Origin: an uncultured Alphaproteobacteria bacterium
GTDB lineage: Bacteria > Pseudomonadota > Alphaproteobacteria > RF32 > CAG-239
Direction: 5' to 3'
Assembly (NCBI GenBank): GCA_944389095.1
Contig: CALXLC010000025.1
Span: forward strand, 1 to 56,402
Length of the DNA stretch: 56,402 nt
In this document: piece after piece, positions 46,006 to 53,797 of the stretch
Layout: each line of letters opens with the position of its first letter
How positions within the stretch are numbered: the stretch's first letter is position 1
Translations under genes and position numbers: made by a program
The notes under the pieces: generated by a model
Databases searched by the model: none
What the model was told of the DNA's origin: nothing
The model's input: only the letters and a program-made list of their open reading frames with translations

Positions 46006-46031
46006 ACCTAAAACAAATAAGGAGTTACAAA

Positions 46032-46388
46032 ATGTCAAATAAAGACGAAATCAAAGACAAAATATATCTTAACCTCGGCCGGCAGTTGCAAACGGCGCGG
46101 ATATCGCGGGGCGTAACCCTGCAGGAAAGTACCTTACTGATTAAGGCCCAGCCTTCAAGGTTGACGCTTTTGGAAGCCGGGGACAGACCCCGACTCAGCG
46201 GGCTTCACATGGGCGAGTGGGTTTCCATGATGTTGCGGTACGGCAAAATACCGACTTTTGGCTGGGAGGAGCCGATGCCGTGGGAGGTTGACATTCGCCT
46301 GAACAGTTATTCCACGGAAACGTTGCGTCGTATTTGCGATTATCGGGAAGCGCATCAGCAAAGTATTATCTCCTGCAAACAGGGATAA
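46032..46388 (+). CDS. XRE-type helix-turn-helix protein, RNA-HTH cassette C
   Basis: This 118-aa protein is nearly identical to the one at 17247-17603 over residues 1-30 and 68-118, but 18 of 37 residues differ in 31-67. That interval spans helix 2 and the recognition helix of the helix-turn-helix (here QESTLLIKAQPSRLTLLEAG). The constant C-terminal part contains FGWEEPMPWEVDIRLNSYS and ends ISCKQG. The ATG at 46032 follows AAGGAGTTAC; longer in-frame starts would run into the terminator and are rejected. The sequence homology with cassette A continues about 25 nt beyond the stop codon and then stops. It faces gltX. Confidence 0.85.
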   Translation: MSNKDEIKDKIYLNLGRQLQTARISRGVTLQESTLLIKAQPSRLTLLEAGDRPRLSGLHMGEWVSMMLRYGKIPTFGWEEPMPWEVDIRLNSYSTETLRRICDYREAHQQSIISCKQG

Positions 46389-46462
46389 TTAAATAAAAAG
46401 GCCGGGAGACATGAATTAAGCCGTCGCAGCTTTTGCCTCCGGGCTGAAAACAGCTTAAAAAA

Positions 46463-46500
46463 TTAAAGAACTCCGTTTGCGTGTAAACGGAGTTCTTTAA
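46463..46500. terminator. Bidirectional terminator between HTH gene C and gltX
   Basis: TTAAAGAACTCCGTTT and AAACGGAGTTCTTTAA form a perfect 16-bp stem around GCGTGT. It follows the gltX stop codon by about 15 nt on the minus strand. Confidence 0.88.
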
Positions 46501-46514
46501 GAAACGAATTTTAT

Positions 46515-47942
46515 TTATCCCAATTTGGCAATAGCCGCCTCTATCCGGTGCAAAGTTTCTTCTTTGCCCAGGGTAACGGCAATTTCCGTTGCGCCGCCGG
46601 GCGTGGTTTCCTTGCCGCTCAGAGCAATGCGCAGCGGATATAAAATCTGCCCGTTTTTAACACCGAGTTTTTCCGCCAGCGCTTTCAGGTAATCAAACAG
46701 CGCCTGATTGGTCCATTCCGACTGTGTCTCCAGCGCCTCTTTGATTGCGGGCAGGTTTTGTCTGGCAATATCCGCATCGGTTTTCATCTTCTTGTTAAAA
46801 TACAAATCAACCGAATAATCCGGAACGGTTTTGATAAAATCTGTCTGAACCTCAATATCCTTCAATGTTTCAATCCGGGGCTGGAGGGTTTGGCTCAATG
46901 CTTCCAGATTCACATAAGCAGGCATATCCCGATAGTACGGCAATGCCATCTGATGAAACTTTTCGGCGCTCAGGGCCCGGATATAGCAGCCGTTCATCCA
47001 GGTCAGTTTGGTTATGTCAAAGATTGCCGGCGAACGGTTAAGCCGCTCTATGCTGAAAACTTTTGTCAGCTCTTCCAGAGAGAAAATTTCCTGTTCCGTT
47101 CCCGGGTTCCAGCCCAGCAGGGCAATATAGTTCAAAATGGCTTCCGGCAGATATCCTTTGGCGACCAAATCCTGAAAAGAGGCATCACCGTTGCGTTTGC
47201 TCAGCTTGTGCTGCGCGTCTTTCATTACCTGCGGCACATGAACATAGTGCGGATGTTCCCACCCGAAATCCTCATAAATCAGATTGTACTTCGGGGTGGA
47301 AGAAATATATTCGTTGCCGCGGACGACATGGGTTATCTGCATCAGATGATCATCAACCACATTGGCGAAGTTGTAGGTCGGGAAACCGTCCGACTTGAGC
47401 AAAACGCCCTCGTCAAGTTCATCATAGTCAATTTCTATATCGCCGTATACTTCGTCATGATATTTGGACTTGCCCTTTTTGTTGACGGTCTGCCGGATAA
47501 CATACGGTTCACCGGCGGCAACCCGCTTTTTGGCCTCTTCAAGCGGTATCAGTTTGCAGGGATCTTTGAACTTGATGTTCAGTTCTTCGTTTTTTTCTTC
47601 ATCGGCCTCGGTTTTAGAGCAAAAGCAATAATGCGCGCCGCCGAGTTCAACCAATTTGTGGGCATATTCGGCGTACAAAGCCTTGCGCTCCGATTGAACA
47701 TAAGGGCCGTAGCTGCCGCCTTTGTCCGGACCCTCATCCCAGTTCATGCCGACGGTTTTGAGGGTGTTGTAAATAATCTCGGTGGCGCCTTCGACATAAC
47801 GTTTTTGGTCGGTATCTTCAATGCGGAGGATAAAATCTCCGCCGTTGGCCTTGGCTATCAGATATTCATACAATGCCGTCCGCAGGTTGCCGATGTGCAT
47901 ATAACCGGTGGGACTGGGTGCAAATCTGGTACGTACTTTCAT
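46515..47942 (-). CDS. gltX: Glutamyl-tRNA synthetase
   Basis: This 475-aa class I synthetase has RFAPSPTGYMHIGNLRTALY at 5-24, with the HIGH motif as HIGN, and the KMSKS equivalent HKLSKRNGD (near 247-255). FCSKTEADEE occupies the zinc-loop region but without the full set of zinc ligands. Many alphaproteobacteria have two GltX enzymes, one of which charges tRNA-Gln; this copy cannot be assigned between them by eye. The ATG at 47942 follows AAAGGAAAAAAAG. Confidence 0.95.
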   Translation of the reverse strand: MKVRTRFAPSPTGYMHIGNLRTALYEYLIAKANGGDFILRIEDTDQKRYVEGATEIIYNTLKTVGMNWDEGPDKGGSYGPYVQSERKALYAEYAHKLVELGGAHYCFCSKTEADEEKNEELNIKFKDPCKLIPLEEAKKRVAAGEPYVIRQTVNKKGKSKYHDEVYGDIEIDYDELDEGVLLKSDGFPTYNFANVVDDHLMQITHVVRGNEYISSTPKYNLIYEDFGWEHPHYVHVPQVMKDAQHKLSKRNGDASFQDLVAKGYLPEAILNYIALLGWNPGTEQEIFSLEELTKVFSIERLNRSPAIFDITKLTWMNGCYIRALSAEKFHQMALPYYRDMPAYVNLEALSQTLQPRIETLKDIEVQTDFIKTVPDYSVDLYFNKKMKTDADIARQNLPAIKEALETQSEWTNQALFDYLKALAEKLGVKNGQILYPLRIALSGKETTPGGATEIAVTLGKEETLHRIEAAIAKLG

Positions 47943-48017
47943 CTTTTTTTCCTTTGTTTTATCCTGTTTAGCTCACAATAGCGCAAAAAAAAATTTTCTC
48001 AAGCATAATCAGCGTTA

Positions 48018-49682
48018 TCAGGCGCTGAGCAAAACCTCCGCTGCGGCGCGGGCCTGATCGCTGATGACTTCGCCGGCTAACATACGGGCAATTTCTTCGC
48101 GGCGTTCGGCTTCCGTCAATTCTCGCACCGTGGTTGTGGTGACATTGTCTACCGTATTTTTTTGGACCTTGAAATGCGTGCTGCCCCGCGCTGCGACTTG
48201 CGGCGAATGCGTAACCACCAAAACCTGAACATTTTCGGCCAGACGCGCCAGACGTTCGCCTACCGCCTGTGCCGTCGCGCCGCCGATGCCGGCATCGACC
48301 TCATCGAAAATCATGGTGCAGACATTGGAACTTTTGGCAAGGTTTACTTTTAACGCCAGCATAAACCGCGACAATTCGCCGCCGGAAGCAATTTTGTTCA
48401 ACGGTCCCTGCGGCGAATTTGGATTGGTGGCAACCGTAAAATAAATATCGTCAAAACCGTTTTCGGACCAGGCGTTTTCCGACTGCTTTTCGATTTGGGT
48501 GACAAACTTTGCCCGCTCCATTTTCAATGGCGGAAGTTCCTGCATAACCAGCTTGTCCAGTTCGGCGGCCGCTTTAACCCGCGCCTGATGCAACATGCCC
48601 GCCGCTTCCAGATAAGCCTGACGCGCCGCCTGCTCGGCCTGCCGCAGAGAACTCAGTCCATCTTCCCCGAGCTCAATGTTATTAAGTTTTAGTCTGAAAT
48701 CGGCCAGCACATCTTCCAAATCATCCACCGCAACGCCGTGTTTGCGCGCCAAATCCTTAAGTGCAAACAGCCGGCTGTCAATGTTTTCCTGCTCATCGGC
48801 ACTCAGACTGATTTCCGAAGAGGCTTCTTCTATTCTTTCAACCGCGTCATTAACTTCTATCAAGGCACGGTCCAGCGCCCCGAAAATTTCATCATATTTG
48901 CCGTCAACATGCCGATTGGCCTTGTCTACCGCCGACTGGGCCTGGCGCAGCGCAGACTGCACATCCGCCCCCTGCGTTAATGCGGCGTAAGCGTAATTCA
49001 GGCTTTCGATAATTTTTTCGGCATTCATCAGTTCCTGCCGGCGCTGTTGCAGTTCGGCCTCTTCTCCGCGGCGCGGCGCAATGTTTTCCAACTCGCGCAC
49101 CCAATGGCGGAGATTATCCTCGTCCGCTTTGGCCCGGCTGATATCCGCTTCGGCCTGCGCCCGGGTCGAAACCGCCCGCCGGTACTCCCGGTAAGTTTCC
49201 GCCGTTTTGCGCCGGAGTTCGGAATAATTGCCGTACGCATCCAGGACATCGCGATGATTGGCCGGATTCAGCAAGCCCTGATTATCAAACTGGCCGTGAA
49301 TTTCGACCAGATACTTGCCGATATCTTTGAGCAGCTTGGCGCTTATCGGCTGGTCATTAAAAAATATTTTGCCTTTGCCGTCGCGGTTCAAAACTCTTTT
49401 GATGATGATTTCTTCCCCGGCATCCAATTCATTTTCGGATAACAGTTCCTGAAGCGGCGCGTTGTTCGGTTCGGCGTCAAATACGGCAGTGACGCTCAGC
49501 TTGTCCTCTCCCTGACGGATTAGCGAAGTTTCGGCCCGTTTGCCGAGAACCAGCCCCAAAGAATCCAGCAAAATAGATTTGCCCGCGCCGGTTTCTCCGG
49601 TCAAAACACTCAAATGCGGCCGGAAATCAATATCCAGCTTGTCAATCAGAACAACATTGCGTATGGAAAGCGACTGAAGCAT
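48018..49682 (-). CDS. recN: RecN, DNA repair ATPase
   Basis: This 554-aa SMC-like protein acts in double-strand break repair. The N-terminal RNVVLIDKLDIDF and Walker A LTGETGAGKS (about 27-36) are present. Two long coiled-coil arms flank a hinge (about 160-360). The C-terminal signature SGGELSRFMLALK, Walker B MIFDEVDAGIGG and VLVVTHSPQVAA follow. It lies 13 nt after bamD, with which it is often paired in alphaproteobacteria, downstream of lpxC. Confidence 0.96.
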   Translation of the reverse strand: MLQSLSIRNVVLIDKLDIDFRPHLSVLTGETGAGKSILLDSLGLVLGKRAETSLIRQGEDKLSVTAVFDAEPNNAPLQELLSENELDAGEEIIIKRVLNRDGKGKIFFNDQPISAKLLKDIGKYLVEIHGQFDNQGLLNPANHRDVLDAYGNYSELRRKTAETYREYRRAVSTRAQAEADISRAKADEDNLRHWVRELENIAPRRGEEAELQQRRQELMNAEKIIESLNYAYAALTQGADVQSALRQAQSAVDKANRHVDGKYDEIFGALDRALIEVNDAVERIEEASSEISLSADEQENIDSRLFALKDLARKHGVAVDDLEDVLADFRLKLNNIELGEDGLSSLRQAEQAARQAYLEAAGMLHQARVKAAAELDKLVMQELPPLKMERAKFVTQIEKQSENAWSENGFDDIYFTVATNPNSPQGPLNKIASGGELSRFMLALKVNLAKSSNVCTMIFDEVDAGIGGATAQAVGERLARLAENVQVLVVTHSPQVAARGSTHFKVQKNTVDNVTTTTVRELTEAERREEIARMLAGEVISDQARAAAEVLLSA

Positions 49683-49695
49683 TGTTTGAAGTCCG

Positions 49696-50433
49696 TTATT
49701 TCAGAAGTTTTTGCGCCGCGCGATTCCATTTGCTGTCGGGATAATTGTGATCCAAAACTTTGGCCGCATCCTCCGCTTCTTTATTCAAACCGAGGATTTT
49801 GTAAATTTCAACCTGACGGTACAGAGCTTCTTCAATCTGCGGCGTGGTTTGAAAGCGGTTGACCACGACGGAAAAACGATTGAGCGCCGAAAGATAATTC
49901 TTTTGCTTCAGATAGTAGCGGCCGATTTCCATCTCCTGCCCGGCAAGGTGGTCAAAAATCAAATCCATTTTGACTTTGGCATCCTGGGCATATTCCGTGT
50001 CGGGAAAGCGGGCAATAACCTGGCGAAATGCCTGCAACGCCAACTTGGTATTGTTCTGGTCTTTTTCCACACCGACAATCTGTTCGTAATAGCACAAGCC
50101 TTTCATGTAATAAGCATAAGCAATGTCTTTGTTGCCGGGATGATATTTGATGAAGCGGTCCAGACTCAAGACGGCGTCGTCATATTTTTGGTCTTTGTAA
50201 TAGGCATAAGCCCCCATCAATTTGGCTTTGACAGCCCATTTGGAATAGGGATGCTCAAGCTCTATCTGTTCAAAAGTTTCGGCGGCTTTGGCGTAAGATG
50301 TTTTTTCCAACTGCTTATAGCCGGTGTTGTACAACTGCTCGGCGGTTTTGACGCTTTCTGTTTCTTCCGGCGTTGTCCCGCAGCCTCCCAGCGCAAAAAC
50401 AAGAACCAAAAGCCATAAAATATGTTTTTTCAT
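49696..50433 (-). CDS. bamD: BamD, outer membrane assembly lipoprotein
   Basis: This 245-aa lipoprotein has signal MKKHILWLLVLVFALGGC with lipidated Cys18. Tetratricopeptide repeats follow (about 30-240), including YNTGYKQLEKTSYAKAAETF, HPYSKWAVKAKLMGAYAYY and FPDTEYAQDAKVKMDLIFDH. It is the essential partner of BamA in inserting beta-barrel proteins such as TolC. The lpxC-bamD-recN order is shared with other alphaproteobacteria. The ATG follows AAGGAGTTGTC. Confidence 0.95.
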   Translation of the reverse strand: MKKHILWLLVLVFALGGCGTTPEETESVKTAEQLYNTGYKQLEKTSYAKAAETFEQIELEHPYSKWAVKAKLMGAYAYYKDQKYDDAVLSLDRFIKYHPGNKDIAYAYYMKGLCYYEQIVGVEKDQNNTKLALQAFRQVIARFPDTEYAQDAKVKMDLIFDHLAGQEMEIGRYYLKQKNYLSALNRFSVVVNRFQTTPQIEEALYRQVEIYKILGLNKEAEDAAKVLDHNYPDSKWNRAAQKLLK

Positions 50434-50442
50434 GACAACTCC

Positions 50443-51294
50443 TTAAACTATCCGATAATTGGCCTCATCGGCAAAAATCTTTTTTAACAGTTCGTTATTA
50501 TGAAAATGTCCGGTTTTTTCCGCCGTGATTTTGGCCAGCAGCGGATATCCCGATGTGTACATATCACCGACGGCATCAATGACTTTGTGATTGACGCACT
50601 CGTTTTCAACCCGGAAACCGCCGGGATTCAGGATTTTTTCACCGTCGAGAACAATCGCGTTGTCCAGAGATCCTCCTTTGATAAGGCCGATTGACTGCAG
50701 ATAATCGACCTGATATTTTTCGCAAAACGTGCGGCACGGCGCAATTTCGGCGGCAAAAATCTCGGGCGTAATCCTCCCGGAAAACTCCTGATGTCCGACA
50801 ATTTTTGACGGAAACTCAATCTCAAAATGCACTTCAAAATCATCAGAAGGCTCGGCTTTAATGCGATTGCCTTTTTCATCGACAAACTCAACGGGGCGGA
50901 GCAACCGGAGATATTTTCTGGGCGCCTCCTGCGCAACGGTGCCGACCTTTTGCAACGCCCGAAAAAACGGCAGGGCGGAGCCATCCATAATCGGCGTTTC
51001 CTGATTATTAATCTCTATCAAAACATTATCCACTTCCAAAACCGCCAACGCCGCCATCAGGTGTTCCACCGTCGACACGACATTGCCGGCCCCGTCCCCC
51101 AGGCAGGTGCAATTGCGGGTGTCGACAACATTTGAATAAAGCGCCCGAATTTGAGGTTTGTCAGGCAAATCCACCCGTCTGAATACGATACCATGACCGA
51201 CAGGCGCCGGTTTCAGCGTCAAAATGCTGTCGCAGCCGGAATGCAGCCCGATCCCCCTGATAATAACCTCCTGCGACAAAGTATGCTGTTGCAT
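50443..51294 (-). CDS. lpxC: LpxC, UDP-acyl-GlcNAc deacetylase
   Basis: This 283-aa zinc enzyme catalyses the committed step of lipid A synthesis. Motifs are STVEHLMAAL with a zinc-binding histidine (near 77), the substrate block IMDGSALPFFRAL, and NHKVIDAVGDM (near 234) with the remaining zinc ligands. The ATG at 51294 is preferred over an upstream in-frame TTG because GGAGG lies 7 nt before it. The presence of lpxC confirms an LPS-bearing envelope. rnpB lies just upstream on the same strand. Confidence 0.95.
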   Translation of the reverse strand: MQQHTLSQEVIIRGIGLHSGCDSILTLKPAPVGHGIVFRRVDLPDKPQIRALYSNVVDTRNCTCLGDGAGNVVSTVEHLMAALAVLEVDNVLIEINNQETPIMDGSALPFFRALQKVGTVAQEAPRKYLRLLRPVEFVDEKGNRIKAEPSDDFEVHFEIEFPSKIVGHQEFSGRITPEIFAAEIAPCRTFCEKYQVDYLQSIGLIKGGSLDNAIVLDGEKILNPGGFRVENECVNHKVIDAVGDMYTSGYPLLAKITAEKTGHFHNNELLKKIFADEANYRIV

Positions 51295-51322
51295 GCCCAA
51301 CCTCCAAAAATTATCAAAACAG

Positions 51323-51731
51323 CAAGGCAGCCTATAAGCCGGGTTCTGTATCCCGGAAAACCGGGACGATAGCTATTCATCTGGGCCGGGCATCGCTGCG
51401 CGGCTCATCGCGACCCACCTCTGGAGAGGAGAGAGAACGCTCCTTAAATTGTTTAGTTTGCCAGAAAAAAATTCCCGGCACTTAAACACCCCTAATTTGG
51501 TCTTGCATCAAACAGGGTTTGCCTTGCCAAAAATGTTGCCATTTTTGCGGTGAGCTCTTACCTCGCCTTTTCAGCCTTACCCGGCATGTAGCCGGGCGGT
51601 ATGTCTCTGTGGCACTTTCCCTTGGATTGCTCCAGCCAGACGTTATCTGGTGCTTTGTTCTCTTGAAGCCCGGACTTTCCTCACCCGCGGATGTTCCTTT
51701 CCGCAGCGCAGCTATCCGGCCGCCTTACGAA
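51323..51731 (-). ncRNA. rnpB: RNase P RNA (bacterial type A)
   Basis: The minus strand carries the universal RNase P RNA blocks: GAGGAAAGTCCGGGCT near the 5' end, AGAGACATACCGCC, AAGGCGAGGTAAGAGCTCACC in the centre, GGCAAACCC with GCAAGACCAAATTAGGGG, GATGAATAGC and, at the 3' end, ACAGAACCCGGCTTATAG. Helix P1 pairs AAGGCGGCC near 51726 with GGCTGCCTT near 51325. The length of about 405 nt is normal. It matures the 5' ends of tRNAs. Ends are estimated from P1 and from the promoter. Confidence 0.96.
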
Positions 51732-51738
51732 GATTGAG

Positions 51739-51765
51739 GATATACGCTTCCGCTTCAGATTGCAA
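51739..51765 (-). promoter_or_regulatory. Probable promoter of rnpB
   Basis: On the minus strand TTGCAA (51760-51765) and TATATC (51739-51744) are 15 nt apart, shorter than the usual 16-18. The distance to the start of helix P1 (about 12 nt after the -10 box) fits a stable RNA. The -35 box is the same TTGCAA as in the RNA-HTH cassettes. Confidence 0.5.
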
Positions 51766-51821
51766 GCTCTTTGTCATTGTTCACAAAATAAAAAAAATAT
51801 CCCAAATTTTTTTATTTTCTA

Positions 51822-51844
51822 AACCTTAGGCCGGGCCTAAGGTT
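51822..51844. promoter_or_regulatory. Perfect 23-bp palindrome between rnpB and mraZ
   Basis: AACCTTAGGCC, a central G, then GGCCTAAGGTT: 11-bp perfect arms. No T-run follows on either strand, which argues against a terminator. The position between two divergent transcription units suggests an operator for a dimeric regulator. No regulator is identified. Confidence 0.55.
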
Positions 51845-51907
51845 GAAGCGAATCGGAGAAAAAAGATATCGAACAAACTACGAACAGTTAACAAATTACT
51901 AAATTTT

Positions 51908-51942
51908 CCCATTGATTCCCATATTATCCCATGTTATACCAT
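51908..51942. promoter_or_regulatory. MraZ-box-like array upstream of mraZ
   Basis: CCCAT at 51908, 51918 and 51928 and ACCAT at 51938 recur with an exact 10-nt period. Read on the minus strand these are TGGGA-type boxes separated by 5 nt. MraZ is known to bind TGGGN direct repeats with 5-nt spacers at its own promoter, so autoregulation is likely. The orientation relative to mraZ is reversed compared with the E. coli description. Confidence 0.7.
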
Positions 51943-51974
51943 AAGTAACAGAGGATTTTTGAGGGATTCTAAAA

Positions 51975-52445
51975 GTGCGCAAAACATTTTTGTTTATGGA
52001 CACGATTTCTAACAAGGTAGATGCCAAAGGCCGCGTCTCCCTTCCCTCAGACTACCGCGCAATCGTTAAAGAATCGTCAAGCGAAATTGTCTGCTACCGC
52101 AGCCTCAGCGCACCGTGTATTGAAGGCTGTCTTGAAGACCTGCTCGACAAGCTGGCCAGCGATATGGAAAATTCGCTCGACTTTTTTTCGGAAACCCAGG
52201 ACAACCTGACCAATCTGATTTTCGGCGATGCCAAACGCTATCCTTTTGATTCGACCGGGCGTATCATGCTGTCGGAAAAACTTTTGAAACACGCTCAAAT
52301 TACCGATGCCGCCGTTTTTGTCGGCAAAGGGCGGAAATTTCAAATCTGGAATCCGCAAAACTGGGAAAAAGAAGAAGCCCGTATCCGCGCCGAAGTCCTC
52401 AAAAATCGTCCCTCCCTGAAACCGCAGACGGAGGGCGAAAAATGA
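51975..52445 (+). CDS. mraZ: MraZ, transcription regulator of the division cluster
   Basis: This 156-aa protein has two SpoVT/AbrB-like domains, seen as NKVDAKGRVSLPSDYRAIV (about 13-31) and YPFDSTGRIMLSEKLLKHA (about 87-105). It binds its own promoter region. GTG at 51975 is chosen because GAGGGATT lies 8 nt upstream; an ATG at 51996 is the alternative. The last bases overlap rsmH by 4 nt (ATGA). It heads the division and cell wall cluster as in most bacteria. Confidence 0.95.
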   Translation: MRKTFLFMDTISNKVDAKGRVSLPSDYRAIVKESSSEIVCYRSLSAPCIEGCLEDLLDKLASDMENSLDFFSETQDNLTNLIFGDAKRYPFDSTGRIMLSEKLLKHAQITDAAVFVGKGRKFQIWNPQNWEKEEARIRAEVLKNRPSLKPQTEGEK

Positions 52446-53359
52446 GCATTGATTTTCAAAAACATTTTCCGGTTATGCTTCCAGAAGTTCTGCAGTCTCT
52501 GGCTCCGCGCAACGGCGGTTTGTATGTCGACGCCACTTTCGGCAACGGCGGATACAGCGAAGCCATTCTGGAGGCCGCAGACTGCCGGGTAATTGCGCTT
52601 GACCGCGATCCGTCCGTCCGGGGTCGGGCCGATGACCTGACCAAACGTTTTGACGGCCGCTTTGAATTCCGCCCCGGCCGTTTCGGCGATTTTTCGGCGT
52701 TGGTTTCCGAAACCATCGACGGAGCGGTTTTTGATATCGGCGTTTCTTCCATGCAACTGGATGAAGCCGGCCGCGGCTTTTCTTTCAGCAAAGAGGCGCC
52801 GTTGGATATGAGAATGTCACAAACCGGAACAAGTGCGGCAGATTTGGTCAATACCCTGCCGGAAGAAGAACTGGCCGACCTGATTTATCAATACGGGGAA
52901 GAACGCAAGTCCCGCGCAATTGCCCGCAAAATCGTCGAACACCGTAAAACGGCTCCGATTGTCACGACAACGGAACTGGCGACGATTATTTATTCGGTCA
53001 TTCGTCGGACGCCGCATGCCATTGATCCGGCGACGCGGACTTTTCAGGCTCTGCGGATTGCCGTTAATGACGAACTCGGCGAACTGGAAAAAGGTCTGGC
53101 CGGGGCAACCGACCGTCTGACATCGGGCGGGCGGCTGGTCGTGGTGGACTTTCACTCGCTGGAAGACCGCATTGTTAAAAACTTTATGAAACAAAAAGCC
53201 GGCAGACAAAGCCACGTTTCACGCTATCTGCCTGCCGCCGCAACAACCGATAACGTTGTTTTTTGTGAATGCTCCAAAGCCATTCTGCCTTCTCAGAACG
53301 AGATTGAAAAGAATCCGCGTTCGCGTTCCGCCAAACTGCGTTATGCCGTTAAATTATGA
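52442..53359 (+). CDS. rsmH: RsmH, 16S rRNA C1402 methyltransferase
   Basis: This 305-aa SAM-dependent enzyme methylates N4 of C1402 in 16S rRNA. Typical segments are HFPVMLPEVLQSLAP (7-21), the SAM loop VDATFGNGGYSEAIL, VFDIGVSSMQLDEAGRGFSF and the C-terminal LVVVDFHSLEDRIVKNFM. It overlaps mraZ by 4 nt, so translation is coupled. ftsL begins 28 nt after its stop codon. Confidence 0.96.
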   Translation: MSIDFQKHFPVMLPEVLQSLAPRNGGLYVDATFGNGGYSEAILEAADCRVIALDRDPSVRGRADDLTKRFDGRFEFRPGRFGDFSALVSETIDGAVFDIGVSSMQLDEAGRGFSFSKEAPLDMRMSQTGTSAADLVNTLPEEELADLIYQYGEERKSRAIARKIVEHRKTAPIVTTTELATIIYSVIRRTPHAIDPATRTFQALRIAVNDELGELEKGLAGATDRLTSGGRLVVVDFHSLEDRIVKNFMKQKAGRQSHVSRYLPAAATTDNVVFCECSKAILPSQNEIEKNPRSRSAKLRYAVKL

Positions 53360-53387
53360 CTCAAATTCAAGAAGGAGTTTGAACAAA

Positions 53388-53771
53388 ATGAATGGTACAA
53401 AATTAGCAACTATCGCCCTGTGGATTGCCCTGCCCTGCCTTATCGGCTTCAGTTCTCTGGTGATGAAAAACAAGGTTCAGGAACTTGAAAACGAGCTGAA
53501 TGCCATTAACCGCAACATTCAGGACGACATCAAAACCATTCATGTTCTCAAGGCCGAGTGGTCTCATCTTAACAATCCTTCGCGGCTGCGGCGTCTGGTT
53601 CATAAACATATTGACCTGAATCCGGTCCGCGCTGAACAAATTATTAACTATTCTGCGTTACCATTTAATTATGAAAACGGCGAATCGAGAAGGATTGCCG
53701 CTCGCAAGAATATTTCGACCTATGCCGAGCAGAACAAGGAGCTGAAAAAGCTTACGAATGCCCGGCGTTAG
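53388..53771 (+). CDS. ftsL: FtsL-like cell division protein
   Basis: This 127-aa bitopic membrane protein has one N-terminal membrane segment (about 7-25) followed by a leucine-zipper-like coiled coil (KNKVQELENELNAINRNIQDDI) and the conserved SHLNNPSRLRRLVHKHIDL. It bridges FtsB and FtsQ in the divisome. Sequence conservation is low in this family and position between rsmH and ftsI is the main support. The ATG at 53388 follows GAAGGAG; the longer in-frame extension overlaps rsmH and is rejected. Confidence 0.87.
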   Translation: MNGTKLATIALWIALPCLIGFSSLVMKNKVQELENELNAINRNIQDDIKTIHVLKAEWSHLNNPSRLRRLVHKHIDLNPVRAEQIINYSALPFNYENGESRRIAARKNISTYAEQNKELKKLTNARR

Positions 53772-53797
53772 TCAGTATAACTAATGAATGGGCAGAA

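Noticed and set aside
45602..46031. CRISPR or attenuated phage element
   Set aside because: Repeats are not regularly spaced with unique spacers, and there are no cas, integrase or phage genes nearby.
46758..47981. Plus-strand reading frame of 407 aa antisense to gltX
   Set aside because: It is a shadow of gltX with no recognisable protein features.
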